20,964 nt of DNA, from assembly GCA_903847285.1 (NCBI GenBank), contig CAINDH010000166.1, positions 1-20,964 on the forward strand. The letters run 5' to 3'. This DNA comes from an uncultured Verrucomicrobia subdivision 3 bacterium. GTDB lineage: Bacteria; Verrucomicrobiota; Verrucomicrobiae; Limisphaerales; UBA11358. Below are positions 1-7,745 of this stretch, one piece after another (positions within the stretch are counted from its first letter, which is position 1; every line of letters begins with the position of its first letter). The notes under the pieces were generated by a model that had not been told where the DNA came from, ran no database searches, and was given only the letters and a program-made list of their open reading frames with translations. A program made the translations under genes and the position numbers.

Positions 1-1202
1 TCGTGAAACGCCTCGAGTTTATTGAGCTTCGCGAGATTCTTTTTGATGTCGAGCAACTCCTTCACGAGCGGATGCTCGCTGTCGCCGTATTTGAAAGCAT
101 CACCGGGACGAATCTTTTCAATCGCGCCAAACACTTCCACGACGAGCACGCTATGATGTGCGACGATGGCGCGACCGCTTTCGCTGACGATGTCGGGATG
201 CGGCACCTTCTCGGCGTTGCACACGTCGGCGATGTAATAAACGATGTCGTTCGTGTATTCCTGCAACGAGTAATTCGTCGAAGAATCAAACGCGCTGCGC
301 GAGCCGTCGTAGTCCACGCCGAGGCCGCCGCCGACATCCATGAACTCAATCGCGAAACCCATCTTCACCAGCTTCGCGTAAAACCGCGCAGCTTCCTGAA
401 CGGCTTTCTTGACCGTGAGAATGTCCGGCACCTGCGAGCCGATGTGGAAGTGCAGCAGCTTCAAACAGTGGCCGAGATTTTCCGCCTTGAGCATTTCCGT
501 CGCGGTCAAAAGCTCCACCGTGCTGAGGCCGAACTTCGCGTTTTCGCCGCCGCTCTCCGCCCATTTGCCCGCGCCCTTGCTCAATAGACGCGCGCGGATG
601 CCGATGAGCGGCTCCACGTTGAGCGATTTGGAAATCGTGATGATCTGCTTCAGCTCTTCCAGCTTCTCGACGACCATGATGACGCGTTTGCCGAGCTTGA
701 TACCGAGCAGTGCCATGCGGATGAACTCCGCATCTTTGTAGCCGTTGCAGATGATGAGTCCGCCGAGTTGATTTTGGAGCGCGAGTCCGGCGAAGAGTTC
801 CGGCTTGCTGCCGACTTCGAGGCCGAAGTTGAAAGGCTTGCCCGCGTCGAGAATTTCTTCCACGACTTCGCGGAGCTGGTTCACCTTGATCGGAAATACG
901 CCGCGATATTTTCCGGTAAAATTAAATTCCGCGATGGAGCTTTGAAACGCCTTGTTGATGGCCTCGACGCGATGGCGAAGAATATCTTGAAACCGGATGA
1001 GCAACGGGAATTTCAGTCCGCGACCTTTGGCCTCCTCGATGACATCGGTGATGTCCACGCTCGCGCCCGCGTCCTGCAAGGGTTTCACGGCGACGTGGCC
1101 GGCGTCGTTGATGTCAAAATACTTCGCGCCCCAGCGGGTGATGTTGTAGAGGTTGCGCGCGGACTCAATGTTCCACGGTGTGGCGTTGTTTGGTTGGCTC
1201 AT
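1..1202 (-). CDS. speA: Biosynthetic arginine decarboxylase, N-terminal 400 residues (runs off left edge)
   Basis: This enzyme decarboxylates arginine to agmatine with pyridoxal phosphate (PLP), the first step of the agmatine route to putrescine and spermidine, in the cytoplasm. Reading the minus strand from the ATG at 1202 gives 400 residues that continue past base 1; the family is usually about 630-660 residues, so roughly the last 240 are missing. Visible family motifs are the PLP-lysine segment GVFPIKVNQ (Lys at about residue 106), HFHIGSQ (about 251-257), the glycine-rich phosphate-binding GGGLGVDYDG (about 291-300) and ESGRAIVAHH (about 341-350). The start follows an A/T-rich leader with no Shine-Dalgarno, and the protein begins MSQPNNATPWNIESAR, a typical SpeA N-terminus. 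The downstream partner genes (agmatine deiminase or ureohydrolase) lie outside the window if present. The identification is firm; only the truncation by the window edge limits it. Confidence 0.95.
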   Translation of the reverse strand, partial: MSQPNNATPWNIESARNLYNITRWGAKYFDINDAGHVAVKPLQDAGASVDITDVIEEAKGRGLKFPLLIRFQDILRHRVEAINKAFQSSIAEFNFTGKYRGVFPIKVNQLREVVEEILDAGKPFNFGLEVGSKPELFAGLALQNQLGGLIICNGYKDAEFIRMALLGIKLGKRVIMVVEKLEELKQIITISKSLNVEPLIGIRARLLSKGAGKWAESGGENAKFGLSTVELLTATEMLKAENLGHCLKLLHFHIGSQVPDILTVKKAVQEAARFYAKLVKMGFAIEFMDVGGGLGVDYDGSRSAFDSSTNYSLQEYTNDIVYYIADVCNAEKVPHPDIVSESGRAIVAHHSVLVVEVFGAIEKIRPGDAFKYGDSEHPLVKELLDIKKNLAKLNKLEAFH

Positions 1203-1413
1203 CTAATTTTATTGAACGAGCGAACTATAAAAATTCCGGCGCAGAAAGCAATCAGCACGTTTGAAATCTTTTAATGATTCAGACCAGGATCGATGGGCGT
1301 CACGCCAGCGGTCGGCGGTTTCCGAAATTCAACTGGCTGACATCAGGCGTCACTTGGCTGGCTGCGGAGTCTTCCACGAAAATGATTAGATAAAATTTCT
1401 GGCAACTGCGGGG

Positions 1414-2835
1414 TTAAAATTTCCACATGACGTCCGTCATTACGCGCAAGGTGCTGCTGGTTTTATGGTCTGGAACCAGCAGGGTTGGAACCAGCCCGTT
1501 TTGATTAATTAAGTCTGTAATGAAGCACGAAACGCTAAAGGTAACCGAGTCGGTGAAGGAGTAGTTGAATTTGATCATATGGCCTTTGATGTTGGTTCCG
1601 CCATAGTAACCAAAGCCGCCAATGGAACTAGTGCCGCTGGGCAGGTCGCCGGGGTTAAAGGCCCCGTTGTCATCGTCGACGAGCTGGTCATACCAGGCGT
1701 CGGCTTCAAGGTATTCATACCGATAAGTGATGTCCCAAGTTTTCTTGGTGCCGGATTTACCAAAGGTGACGCCAGTCCAGAAGCCAGAGTTATTTTGAGA
1801 TGCGGCGGTGTTTTGCATGAATTCGCCGGCAACTTTGATTGGGAACATTCCGTTATAGAGCGGGAATGAATCCAGAGTGTAAGTGGCGCTGGCATCAAGA
1901 ATTACCGGAGCAAACTGATTTTCAAGCTGATACAGTTGCACTTGGTTATTCAGTGGTGGCACCGTCTCCGTGACCAGATTGCGGGTGTTACCTTGGTTGA
2001 TGTAAGGAACGTTTGCGGCGGTGAGTTCGTCTGCATGGACGATCTGAAACGCGCCAATGCCGGCAGTGGTGGAGAATTTCTGGGTCCATTTGGCATTCCA
2101 TAGGAGTTGACCGCCGTAGAAAAGCGGATCGCGGGTGGACAACTGATCTTCATCTAATATAAAAGCCCCGCCGGTGGCGGAGATGGAATGTTTGTCATTG
2201 ATGTTCCAAATCGTTTGGGCAGCCAAACCTTCTGGCGTTAAATCGGGATCAAACACCATCGGGGTAAAGCTGAAAGGATTTTCCATTTTCCCAACAGTGG
2301 CGGAGGCAGTCCACCCACCGGAATTGATGGGGGTCCATTTTCCGTAGGCGAGATCAAGGTATAGGTTTTTTTTGCTGCCGTTGTTTTGCAAGGTGCTGTT
2401 TGCAGAGAGCGCATTGCCTGCATCGCCCTTCGGGTCGCCGGAAGCTAGGCGGAAACCAGCCTCTAAGCCGTCAAACATATTCACAGCGATGCCGAAACGA
2501 AGGCGATAGCGGAAGCGCTCGCGATCGACAAACGCAGCATTATCGCTGCTAAGATGTTCATAGCGGGCGCGCATATCGCCGCTGATGCGATAACCGCTCA
2601 CCCAGTCTGGCATTCCCAGCTTCGCCTGCACGGAAGTTGTAAAGTTTTTGTCGGCTTCATCACGCAGGTCCTGCGCCTCGCGCGCGCTCAGGATTCCCTT
2701 GTCCACTAACTTGTCAATCAAGGCATCCGCCGACTGGGCGTGGCTTTGACTGGTGGAGAACATCACCGCCGCACCGACCAGCAGAGCGGGCGCAAAATAT
2801 AGATTCGGGTTCAATGGTTTTTTCATTGGCTTCAT
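1414..2835 (-). CDS. Outer-membrane porin (Porin_5-like)
   Basis: This is a predicted beta-barrel pore for small solutes in the outer membrane. The protein of about 473 residues begins MKPMKKPLNPN and has a signal peptide ending near SQSHAQ. A short helical region follows (LIDKLVDKGILSAREAQDLR, the periplasmic helix typical of this porin group). The rest alternates polar and aromatic residues as barrel strands do, starting with SGYRISGDMRARYEH. It ends in W-K-F, and a terminal Phe is the usual outer-membrane assembly signal. I chose the ATG at 2835; an in-frame TTG at 2838 and an ATG at 2826 are alternatives. It is transcribed away from the 3192 gene, and a 29-base element shared with the araC-tpsB promoter sits 43 bases upstream. 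Substrate specificity cannot be read from the sequence. A phosphate role is conceivable because the upstream element has 11-base-spaced GTCAC half-sites, but that is only inference. Confidence 0.85.
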   Translation of the reverse strand: MKPMKKPLNPNLYFAPALLVGAAVMFSTSQSHAQSADALIDKLVDKGILSAREAQDLRDEADKNFTTSVQAKLGMPDWVSGYRISGDMRARYEHLSSDNAAFVDRERFRYRLRFGIAVNMFDGLEAGFRLASGDPKGDAGNALSANSTLQNNGSKKNLYLDLAYGKWTPINSGGWTASATVGKMENPFSFTPMVFDPDLTPEGLAAQTIWNINDKHSISATGGAFILDEDQLSTRDPLFYGGQLLWNAKWTQKFSTTAGIGAFQIVHADELTAANVPYINQGNTRNLVTETVPPLNNQVQLYQLENQFAPVILDASATYTLDSFPLYNGMFPIKVAGEFMQNTAASQNNSGFWTGVTFGKSGTKKTWDITYRYEYLEADAWYDQLVDDDNGAFNPGDLPSGTSSIGGFGYYGGTNIKGHMIKFNYSFTDSVTFSVSCFITDLINQNGLVPTLLVPDHKTSSTLRVMTDVMWKF

Positions 2836-2877
2836 CAAATGTTCGCCAGAATGGAATCACGTCGTTACACATAGGAG

Positions 2878-2906
2878 GCGGAATGGTGACGATTCCGTGA
2901 CAAGCG
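2878..2906 (-). promoter_or_regulatory. Putative operator/promoter element A (porin copy)
   Basis: On the minus strand this 29-base stretch matches 11581-11609 upstream of araC-tpsB at 25 of 29 positions. The core GAATCGTCACCATTCCGC differs from the other copy at one base. Both copies end about 37-43 bases from their gene's start. In this copy GTCAC occurs twice at 11-base spacing, similar in layout to the direct-repeat boxes of OmpR/PhoB-type regulators, although the bases fit the PhoB consensus only partly. Function is inferred from position and conservation. Confidence 0.5.
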
Positions 2907-2918
2907 ATTCGAAGGCGC

Positions 2919-2954
2919 TGGCTGAAATATGTCAGCGTGTCTTTTGGCTGAAAT
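2919..2954. repeat. Direct repeat TGGCTGAAAT x2, 26-base period
   Basis: Two exact 10-base copies lie at 2919-2928 and 2945-2954 in the divergent promoter region. The 26-base period is about 2.5 helical turns, so the copies would face opposite sides of the helix. They could be regulator half-sites for the porin or the 3192 gene, or chance. Confidence 0.4.
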
Positions 2955-3191
2955 GAAGTCGCCCGCCGAAAAAATTGCGCCGCTTACGTCACATTTTGGT
3001 TACGCGTTCGTCGTGTGGAGTTTTTATTTTTCTGTTCGCGGCGACAACGTTTGTGCCAGCAACGTGAAAATGGTTTTTTCGACCGTGTTCTGACAAGGGC
3101 TTAAAACTGCGCGTGTCTGTCCGCAAGCTGGGGGTTGTAATCAACATGGCCAGATAGAATGTGCCCGCGTTTAGAACTCTAACTATCAAAT

Positions 3192-4190
3192 ATGACCAAA
3201 AAACAATTAGGATTGATTGCCGTCTCTGTCGGCTTAACTCTCGGTGAACTTACTGCAAATGCAGGAACCCTTGTCAGCTATTCAACTGGCGATGTGCTTG
3301 TCTGTTTCCGCAAGTCTGGCGGGGCTAACAATCTGGTGGTGGATGCCGGTTCGATCTCCGCCTTCACCAATGCCACCCCTAACCAGCGCATTCCCATCAC
3401 GCAGTTCACTACGAACCAACTTTACAACATCGGTTTGAACAGCGTCATCTTCTCCGCGAATGCGTGGCTGGATGGTTCGGTGTCTCCGGTTTCATCGCAA
3501 TGGTCTTATTTCATGACCAAGCCCCGCAGTTCGCTTTCAACCCAGACCACTCCCTATTCACCGCTGGTCATTGATTCATTTCAAAACCTCTTGGCGGGTG
3601 ACTTGGGGAAAATCGTTGATGGCGCCAAAGACAACCGCACTTACAACCTCCTCAACACGGACACAGCCGTTTTGGAACCTTATACCGATTCTTCCGGCTC
3701 CAGCTCGGATTATCCCACGGGACAAAGCTATACTTACACCATCGGTCCGAGTTTTGACTTCCTCGGTGATTTCAATGGGCTGCCCGAAAAGACCGCTCCG
3801 AATAATTTTGTGACTGGCAGCACGGTGGTTCGTTCGGATTTTTACCAGGTTCTGCCGAAGGTCATCGGTGGTTTCGCCGGCAGCACCCGGTTTTTGGGTT
3901 ACTTCGAGCTGAACACGAATGGCGTTTTGACCTACGTCGCTTTTCCGAGCGGCACGCCGACCACGCCGGTCATCACTGGCATGGCTCGCACCAACACCAC
4001 TTCTTACATCAGTTTCACCACGGGCAGCTTTGGCACCTACACCTTGCGCGGGACAAACGACATCTCCGGTTCCACGGCGAAAACCAACTGGCCCGCCATC
4101 ACCTCCACCAACGTCAGCAGCAGCTCGACGAAGATTTTGACCGACAGCACCTCCAGTTCAACCAAGTTCTACGTCATCACGGCCCAATAA
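3192..4190 (+). CDS. Secreted protein, paralogue of the PEP-CTERM protein next to it
   Basis: This is an exported 332-residue protein of unknown function. A signal peptide covers residues 1-24 (cleavage after ANA). Residues 25 to about 255 resemble the neighbour at 4230 over its whole mature length. GDVLVCFRKSGG matches DNMFAAFGNGG, VVDAGSISAF matches IVNLGSISSF, and SDFYQVLP...FLGYFELNTNGVL matches SDLYQSAP...YLGNFSLNNSGIL. Where the neighbour switches to its PEP-CTERM tail, this protein instead has an extra domain of about 75 residues. It is rich in Ser/Thr and contains LRGTNDISG, NWPAI and a final KFYVITAQ; a similar tail ends the large protein at 8834. Start ATG 3192 follows an A-rich leader without a Shine-Dalgarno. 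The gene lies 39 bases before 4230 and is probably co-transcribed with it. It is likely cell-surface or extracellular. Confidence 0.8.
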   Translation: MTKKQLGLIAVSVGLTLGELTANAGTLVSYSTGDVLVCFRKSGGANNLVVDAGSISAFTNATPNQRIPITQFTTNQLYNIGLNSVIFSANAWLDGSVSPVSSQWSYFMTKPRSSLSTQTTPYSPLVIDSFQNLLAGDLGKIVDGAKDNRTYNLLNTDTAVLEPYTDSSGSSSDYPTGQSYTYTIGPSFDFLGDFNGLPEKTAPNNFVTGSTVVRSDFYQVLPKVIGGFAGSTRFLGYFELNTNGVLTYVAFPSGTPTTPVITGMARTNTTSYISFTTGSFGTYTLRGTNDISGSTAKTNWPAITSTNVSSSSTKILTDSTSSSTKFYVITAQ

Positions 4191-4229
4191 CTGGCTCGTG
4201 CGGACTCGGAAGAAAACCAAAAACCAAAA

Positions 4230-4967
4230 ATGAAACGATATAAAATCCTTACGGCTGCCATGGCCGCCGCCGTCCTCGGCGGTGCCAGTGCTATGGCGCA
4301 GTTCAGTTACAGCAGCGACAATATGTTTGCGGCTTTCGGTAACGGCGGCTCGACCGACGTGATCGTCAACCTGGGCTCGATCTCCTCATTCCAGAACGGC
4401 AGCGCACCGGGCACTGTTGATTTGGGTGCGGTGATCAACGACACCTTCGGTGGCGTGAGCGGCAGTATTTATTGGTCGGTGTTTGCCGGTAACGACCCGA
4501 CGAGCACGGTTTGGAATACGCTCAAGCGCACGAATCCGGGCAACAAAACCACGACCCCGTTTGTCGGTGGCAATGCGGAATCGCAAGCACTGGTGGTTGG
4601 CGACATCGCCAGCATCGGCAGCTTTACCTCCCCCGGGCTGGCTGGCTCGGGATTGATCACCGATTACGCCCCGGGCATTGAACTCGTGAGCTCTACCGTC
4701 AGCATCTATACCCCGATGATGACTGGAGCCTACGCGGGCAATTTCCAAGGCGACTGGACTTACAACATCCTGAACAATGGTGTCGGCACTTCAGACCTCT
4801 ATCAGTCTGCGCCCGGCAATCATTTTGTAAATCGCGCCGTCTATCTCGGAAATTTCTCCTTGAACAATTCCGGTATTCTGGCCTTCAGCCCGGTGCCCGA
4901 ACCTTCAACTTATGCGATGCTCGGCTCTGGCGCGCTCGCACTGTTGGCCCTCCGTCGTCGTAAATAA
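4230..4967 (+). CDS. PEP-CTERM sorting-domain secreted protein
   Basis: This 245-residue exported protein has a signal peptide (about residues 1-23, ending SAMAQ). Its C-terminus is a classic PEP-CTERM signal: VPEPST at about 222-227, a hydrophobic helix, then RRRK at the end. In known systems that tail is recognised and cleaved by exosortase, usually in bacteria making exopolysaccharide; no exosortase gene lies in this window. The mature part (about residues 24-219) is a glycine/serine-rich domain homologous to the upstream neighbour, including IVNLGSISSF and YLGNFSLNNSGIL. The start is preceded by the G-free leader AAAACCAAAAACCAAAA and has no Shine-Dalgarno. Its function is unknown; surface or matrix location is the main prediction. 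Confidence 0.88.
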   Translation: MKRYKILTAAMAAAVLGGASAMAQFSYSSDNMFAAFGNGGSTDVIVNLGSISSFQNGSAPGTVDLGAVINDTFGGVSGSIYWSVFAGNDPTSTVWNTLKRTNPGNKTTTPFVGGNAESQALVVGDIASIGSFTSPGLAGSGLITDYAPGIELVSSTVSIYTPMMTGAYAGNFQGDWTYNILNNGVGTSDLYQSAPGNHFVNRAVYLGNFSLNNSGILAFSPVPEPSTYAMLGSGALALLALRRRK

Positions 4968-5021
4968 AAATCATCCCCTCAACTTAAACTTAACCATTCA
5001 AACTAAAACAAACTAAATAAT

Positions 5022-6368
5022 ATGAAAAAAACTCTGATTCTCACTGCGGCCCTCGGCCTCATCAGCGCTTCCCCGCTGATGGCCCTCGACCTCTACATCA
5101 CCGGTGCCACGGCGTTCCGCGCCAACGTCCACGACGCCTGCAAGGCGCTGTTCGACACCACCCCCGTGGCTGGCACGACCCTCCGTTATGGTGCCGTAGC
5201 TACCGGCGGCACTGGTGCGTCTGCCAACAGCAATCCGCAGTGGACGATGTCCGGAACTGTCTCGAACAAGATCTCCGCTCTTGGCACCACGCCGTTGACC
5301 ATTCACGCGATCTTCACCGGTTCCGTGCAAGGCAATCAAACGGTGGTGACCCCCGGCACCAAGGTCGTTTTCTTGGATTCGACCGGCAATGCCATCACCA
5401 ACACGGCCACCATCGCCTACTCTGATTGCGCCAGCTCCTCCACGCCGTTCCCGGCCACGGGCAACTACTCGGAAGAAACCGTCGCCATCCAACCGTTCTG
5501 CGTCCTCCGCTCCGCGCTGAACAACACGAACATCAACAACCTCACGTGGGAACAGCTCCGTTACGGCAGCCAGGCTGGCCGCATCCCGCTCTCCTCGTTC
5601 ACCGGCAAGGCCGCTGACCGCACCACCTTTGTCTATGTTCTCGAACGTTCCAAAGACTCCGGCACCCGCCGCAACCAGTTCGCTGCGGTGCAATTCGGTT
5701 ACAACCAGTCCGCCACCGTCTATAACTTTGACGTGACGAACAGCGTGTTCTACAAAGCCACCAATACCGTCTGGGCGTTGGCCGGCGGTAACAGCAACGG
5801 CGTGGTCAGCTACGGCGTCGTCGGCGGCACTCCTGGTTTCAACAACAACAACGCCAACAGCACCTGGGGTTCTGGTTATGTCGGCGGCGGCGACCTCCGC
5901 ACGGCGCTCTACGTCAATAACGCGGCCAACCTCTCCATCGGCGTCGTTTCGTTCGCGGATGCGAAGACGGGCATCGGCGGCTCCAGCTCCAACTGGTCGC
6001 AGGTCATCTCCTTCGGTGGTTTCTGGCCGACGGCGGCGGGTATCGGTATCCGCAGCAACACGGGCACGAACGACTTCAGCCCTGTCACCTCCGGCAGCTA
6101 TGGCCTCTGGGGTAACGAAGTCTGCATCTATCCGACGATTGACCCGAGCACCATCAGCGCCGACCAGAATCTCACCGCCGCGCTTTTGGGCAACCAGAGC
6201 ACGTCTGGCACCATCCTCGGCGTTCTCAACGCCGTGACGGTCGGCACGCCGGTCCCCGGCAGCATCGATGCGGAAATCGAAAACAGCAAAGTCGCTGGTG
6301 CTACCGCGATCCGCGTCAACGACATGGTTTCCTCCCGCGCTTCCGTGGGCGGCACCATCACCCCGTAA
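5022..6368 (+). CDS. Secreted periplasmic-binding-protein-like protein (PstS-like fold)
   Basis: This 448-residue protein has a clear signal peptide (residues 1-21, MKKTLILTAALGLISASPLMA). Sections resemble the substrate-binding proteins of the PstS/PBP class: an N-terminal LYITGATAFRANVHDACKALF-like strand-helix (about 24-44), IAYSDCASSSTPF (about 128-140), LERSKDSGTRRNQFAA (about 208-223, like the SGT segment contacting oxyanions in PstS) and GLWGNEVCIYP near 365-375. No ABC transporter permease or ATPase lies beside it and no lipobox is visible, so it may be a free or surface ligand-binding protein rather than part of a transporter. The leader (ACTAAAACAAACTAAATAAT) is A-rich without a Shine-Dalgarno. 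A strong terminator follows 23 bases after the stop. The fold assignment is moderate; the ligand is unknown. Confidence 0.7.
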   Translation: MKKTLILTAALGLISASPLMALDLYITGATAFRANVHDACKALFDTTPVAGTTLRYGAVATGGTGASANSNPQWTMSGTVSNKISALGTTPLTIHAIFTGSVQGNQTVVTPGTKVVFLDSTGNAITNTATIAYSDCASSSTPFPATGNYSEETVAIQPFCVLRSALNNTNINNLTWEQLRYGSQAGRIPLSSFTGKAADRTTFVYVLERSKDSGTRRNQFAAVQFGYNQSATVYNFDVTNSVFYKATNTVWALAGGNSNGVVSYGVVGGTPGFNNNNANSTWGSGYVGGGDLRTALYVNNAANLSIGVVSFADAKTGIGGSSSNWSQVISFGGFWPTAAGIGIRSNTGTNDFSPVTSGSYGLWGNEVCIYPTIDPSTISADQNLTAALLGNQSTSGTILGVLNAVTVGTPVPGSIDAEIENSKVAGATAIRVNDMVSSRASVGGTITP

Positions 6369-6391
6369 TTGTTAGTTAGTCCAAACGCAGG

Positions 6392-6422
6392 GCCGGCGCG
6401 GATTCGTCCGCGCCGGCTTTTT
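6392..6422 (+). terminator. Intrinsic terminator after the PBP-like gene
   Basis: A perfect 11-base-pair stem, GCCGGCGCGGA / TCCGCGCCGGC, closes a TTCG tetraloop and is followed directly by TTTTT. It begins 23 bases after the stop at 6368 and ends before the start at 6436, so the next gene should have its own promoter or depend on read-through. Confidence 0.92.
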
Positions 6423-6435
6423 CGTAAAACGTAAA

Positions 6436-7239
6436 ATGAAATTTGTCCGTCCATCAATTCTTGCCGTGCTGCTGCTCGGCACGTTGAGGAATTTTGCCGA
6501 CACGGTGGAATTGAACGGCTTGACCTGTCTCTTTGGCGACAATCTGGCGTGCTTTATCTTGTATCAGCCAGCGGCGGCCAAGCCGCAGACGTTCATGTTG
6601 TCCGAGGGCGAGTCAAAATTTGGCATCAAGCTGGTCAATGTGGATGGTGCGCACCGCCGCGCGCTGATCGAGCAATGCGGCGTGAAAAAATATGTGCGGA
6701 TTGGTGGCGTGCCGGATTTGTCTCCGGCGGAAAATGCGACCCTAGAGCTGGTCGCAACCGCAGCTGAGATCGCCGGCGGAGCGCTTACGCCTGCCGAGCA
6801 AAAAATTCTGGATGGATTTCTGGTGGGCAACCCTGAGGTGGACCGCATCCGTGCGGGCAAACCGATTTATAATTTCTCCGCCACCAAGAAGTCAGCCTCT
6901 GAATCAGACAATGGCTCCAGCACTTCGCCCCGTTCCGGAACGACGCCCGCCTCTACACCGATTCCATCAACGGCCACCGGCAGCCCGGCTGTAGCCGCCA
7001 GCGAACCCGTCAAGGATCCGACCAAGGAAGTGTGGTATGTGGAATCACTGATCATCGAACAAGACCGCATTACTTCGGCAGAAGATGTGATGGCCCGGAG
7101 AGCCACCCCGCTGCCGCGCACGCCGTTCACACCCGCAAACACACCGGCGCGATTGATTGGCAAAGAAACATTTTTTTCCAACCACATCCCGGGCTATATC
7201 GTGCCCGGCTATATGCAGCCGCTGGCGAGCATGAACTAA
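6436..7239 (+). CDS. Secreted protein with GspC/PilP-like N-terminal domain
   Basis: This 267-residue protein has a signal peptide or N-terminal anchor (about residues 1-21, LAVLLLGTL core). Residues about 24-92 (VELNGLTCLFGDNLACFIL, then LSEGESKFGIKLVNVD, then ALIEQCGVKKYVRI) have the pattern of the small beta domains of type II secretion GspC and pilus PilP: a short strand repeat, 'EGE', then a Val-Asp turn and a return strand. Residues about 147-190 are a Ser/Thr/Pro linker. The tail (about 190-267) is rich in Pro and Thr and ends near HIPGYIVPGYMQPLAS. No secretion or pilus genes are adjacent. It is flanked by terminators on both sides, so it is likely monocistronic. The domain resemblance is by eye and moderate. 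Confidence 0.65.
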   Translation: MKFVRPSILAVLLLGTLRNFADTVELNGLTCLFGDNLACFILYQPAAAKPQTFMLSEGESKFGIKLVNVDGAHRRALIEQCGVKKYVRIGGVPDLSPAENATLELVATAAEIAGGALTPAEQKILDGFLVGNPEVDRIRAGKPIYNFSATKKSASESDNGSSTSPRSGTTPASTPIPSTATGSPAVAASEPVKDPTKEVWYVESLIIEQDRITSAEDVMARRATPLPRTPFTPANTPARLIGKETFFSNHIPGYIVPGYMQPLASMN

Positions 7240-7275
7240 GCGATTTTATATTCTGAAGCTAGCCAACCCTAAACG

Positions 7276-7306
7276 ACCGGCGCAGGATAACTTGCGCCGG
7301 TTTTTT
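7276..7306 (+). terminator. Intrinsic terminator after the GspC/PilP-like gene
   Basis: A 9-base-pair stem, ACCGGCGCA / TGCGCCGGT (the last T being the first of the run), encloses an 8-base loop and is followed by six T's. It lies 36 bases after the stop at 7239. Confidence 0.88.
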
Positions 7307-7354
7307 CTGCCAAGCCTGACGGCTGCCATATCATGGTTAATTCAAAAATAGTCA

Positions 7355-7360
7355 TATAAT
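7355..7360 (+). promoter_or_regulatory. Possible -10 box TATAAT
   Basis: This is a perfect TATAAT hexamer just after a terminator and before a small gene. No good -35 hexamer lies 16-18 bases upstream. Transcription would begin near 7367, only about five bases before the ATG at 7372, which favours the later ATG at 7456. Confidence 0.4.
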
Positions 7361-7371
7361 GCTTTCAGCTT

Positions 7372-7698
7372 ATGAAACTCTCGCCGCAGTCAAAACAATC
7401 GTCACATACCGCGACTGGACATTGGGGAAAAAATCTGGGTAGCTTGTCGAGCGCTATGAACACCTCTCTTGTCAAAACGGCACCACAAGGTGATTTTACA
7501 GAAGTCAGCTCTCTGGTGGCGGGCTGGGAAGCCCGGCTGCACGCGCTCGCCAGCCAGCACCGGAAGATTAAATGCGACCGTTATCCACTGCCGGAAATTC
7601 CGCCGGAAATCCAAAACCGCCTCCACCAGCAGGGTTATACCGAACAGGTTTTGGAGAACGACCGCTGGCAGCATTTTTTTGTTCCCAAGACCGATTGA
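7372..7698 (+). CDS. Small uncharacterised protein (108 residues, or 80 from an internal ATG)
   Basis: I do not recognise this gene. The second half has good codon bias (frequent G/C in third positions) and a protein-like composition: an amphipathic helix around SLVAGWEARLHALASQH, then YPLPEIPPEIQNRLHQQGY and a C-terminal RWQHFFVPKTD. The first 28 codons look less like coding sequence. A TATAAT at 7355-7360 would place transcription start almost on the ATG at 7372, so the ATG at 7456 (MNTSLVKTAPQ, 80 residues) is a good alternative start. There is no signal peptide or membrane segment, so it is probably cytoplasmic. It stands alone, converging on the minus-strand gene that ends at 7746. Confidence 0.55.
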   Translation: MKLSPQSKQSSHTATGHWGKNLGSLSSAMNTSLVKTAPQGDFTEVSSLVAGWEARLHALASQHRKIKCDRYPLPEIPPEIQNRLHQQGYTEQVLENDRWQHFFVPKTD

Positions 7699-7745
7699 GA
7701 GGTCCCACCGCTCACACCTCCGCCATGAGGAAGTATCGCCGCCTT

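Larger units (their letters stand above)
2836..3191. promoter_or_regulatory. Divergent intergenic region between porin and secreted-protein gene
   Basis: This 356-base stretch has no convincing gene. It must carry promoters for the minus-strand porin and the plus-strand gene at 3192. It holds a 29-base element (2878-2906) shared with the araC-tpsB promoter, a 10-base direct repeat (2919-2928 and 2945-2954), and a CGTCAC/GTTACG inverted pair (2987-2992 and 2999-3004). No clean sigma70 -35/-10 pair was found. TTGTAA at 3135 and TAGAAT at 3155 are only 14 bases apart, which is too short to trust. Confidence 0.6.

Noticed and set aside
3..1274. Long plus-strand open frames over the speA gene
   Set aside because: The minus strand carries clear arginine decarboxylase motifs across the same bases; the plus-strand frames are Arg/Ala/Val-rich antisense shadows.
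1303..1413. A 37-codon in-frame extension beyond the porin TAA stop, with protein-like composition on the minus strand
   Set aside because: The porin already ends in W-K-F as outer-membrane proteins do, and the extension has no recognised motif. It may be chance or a trace of older coding sequence.
3135..3160. TTGTAA and TAGAAT as a promoter for the 3192 gene
   Set aside because: The 14-base spacer is too short for a sigma70-type promoter.
5013..5693. 226-codon minus-strand open frame opposite the PBP-like gene
   Set aside because: The plus strand has a signal peptide and binding-protein motifs. The antisense frame is Gly/Arg/Ala-rich, as expected from a GC-rich complement.
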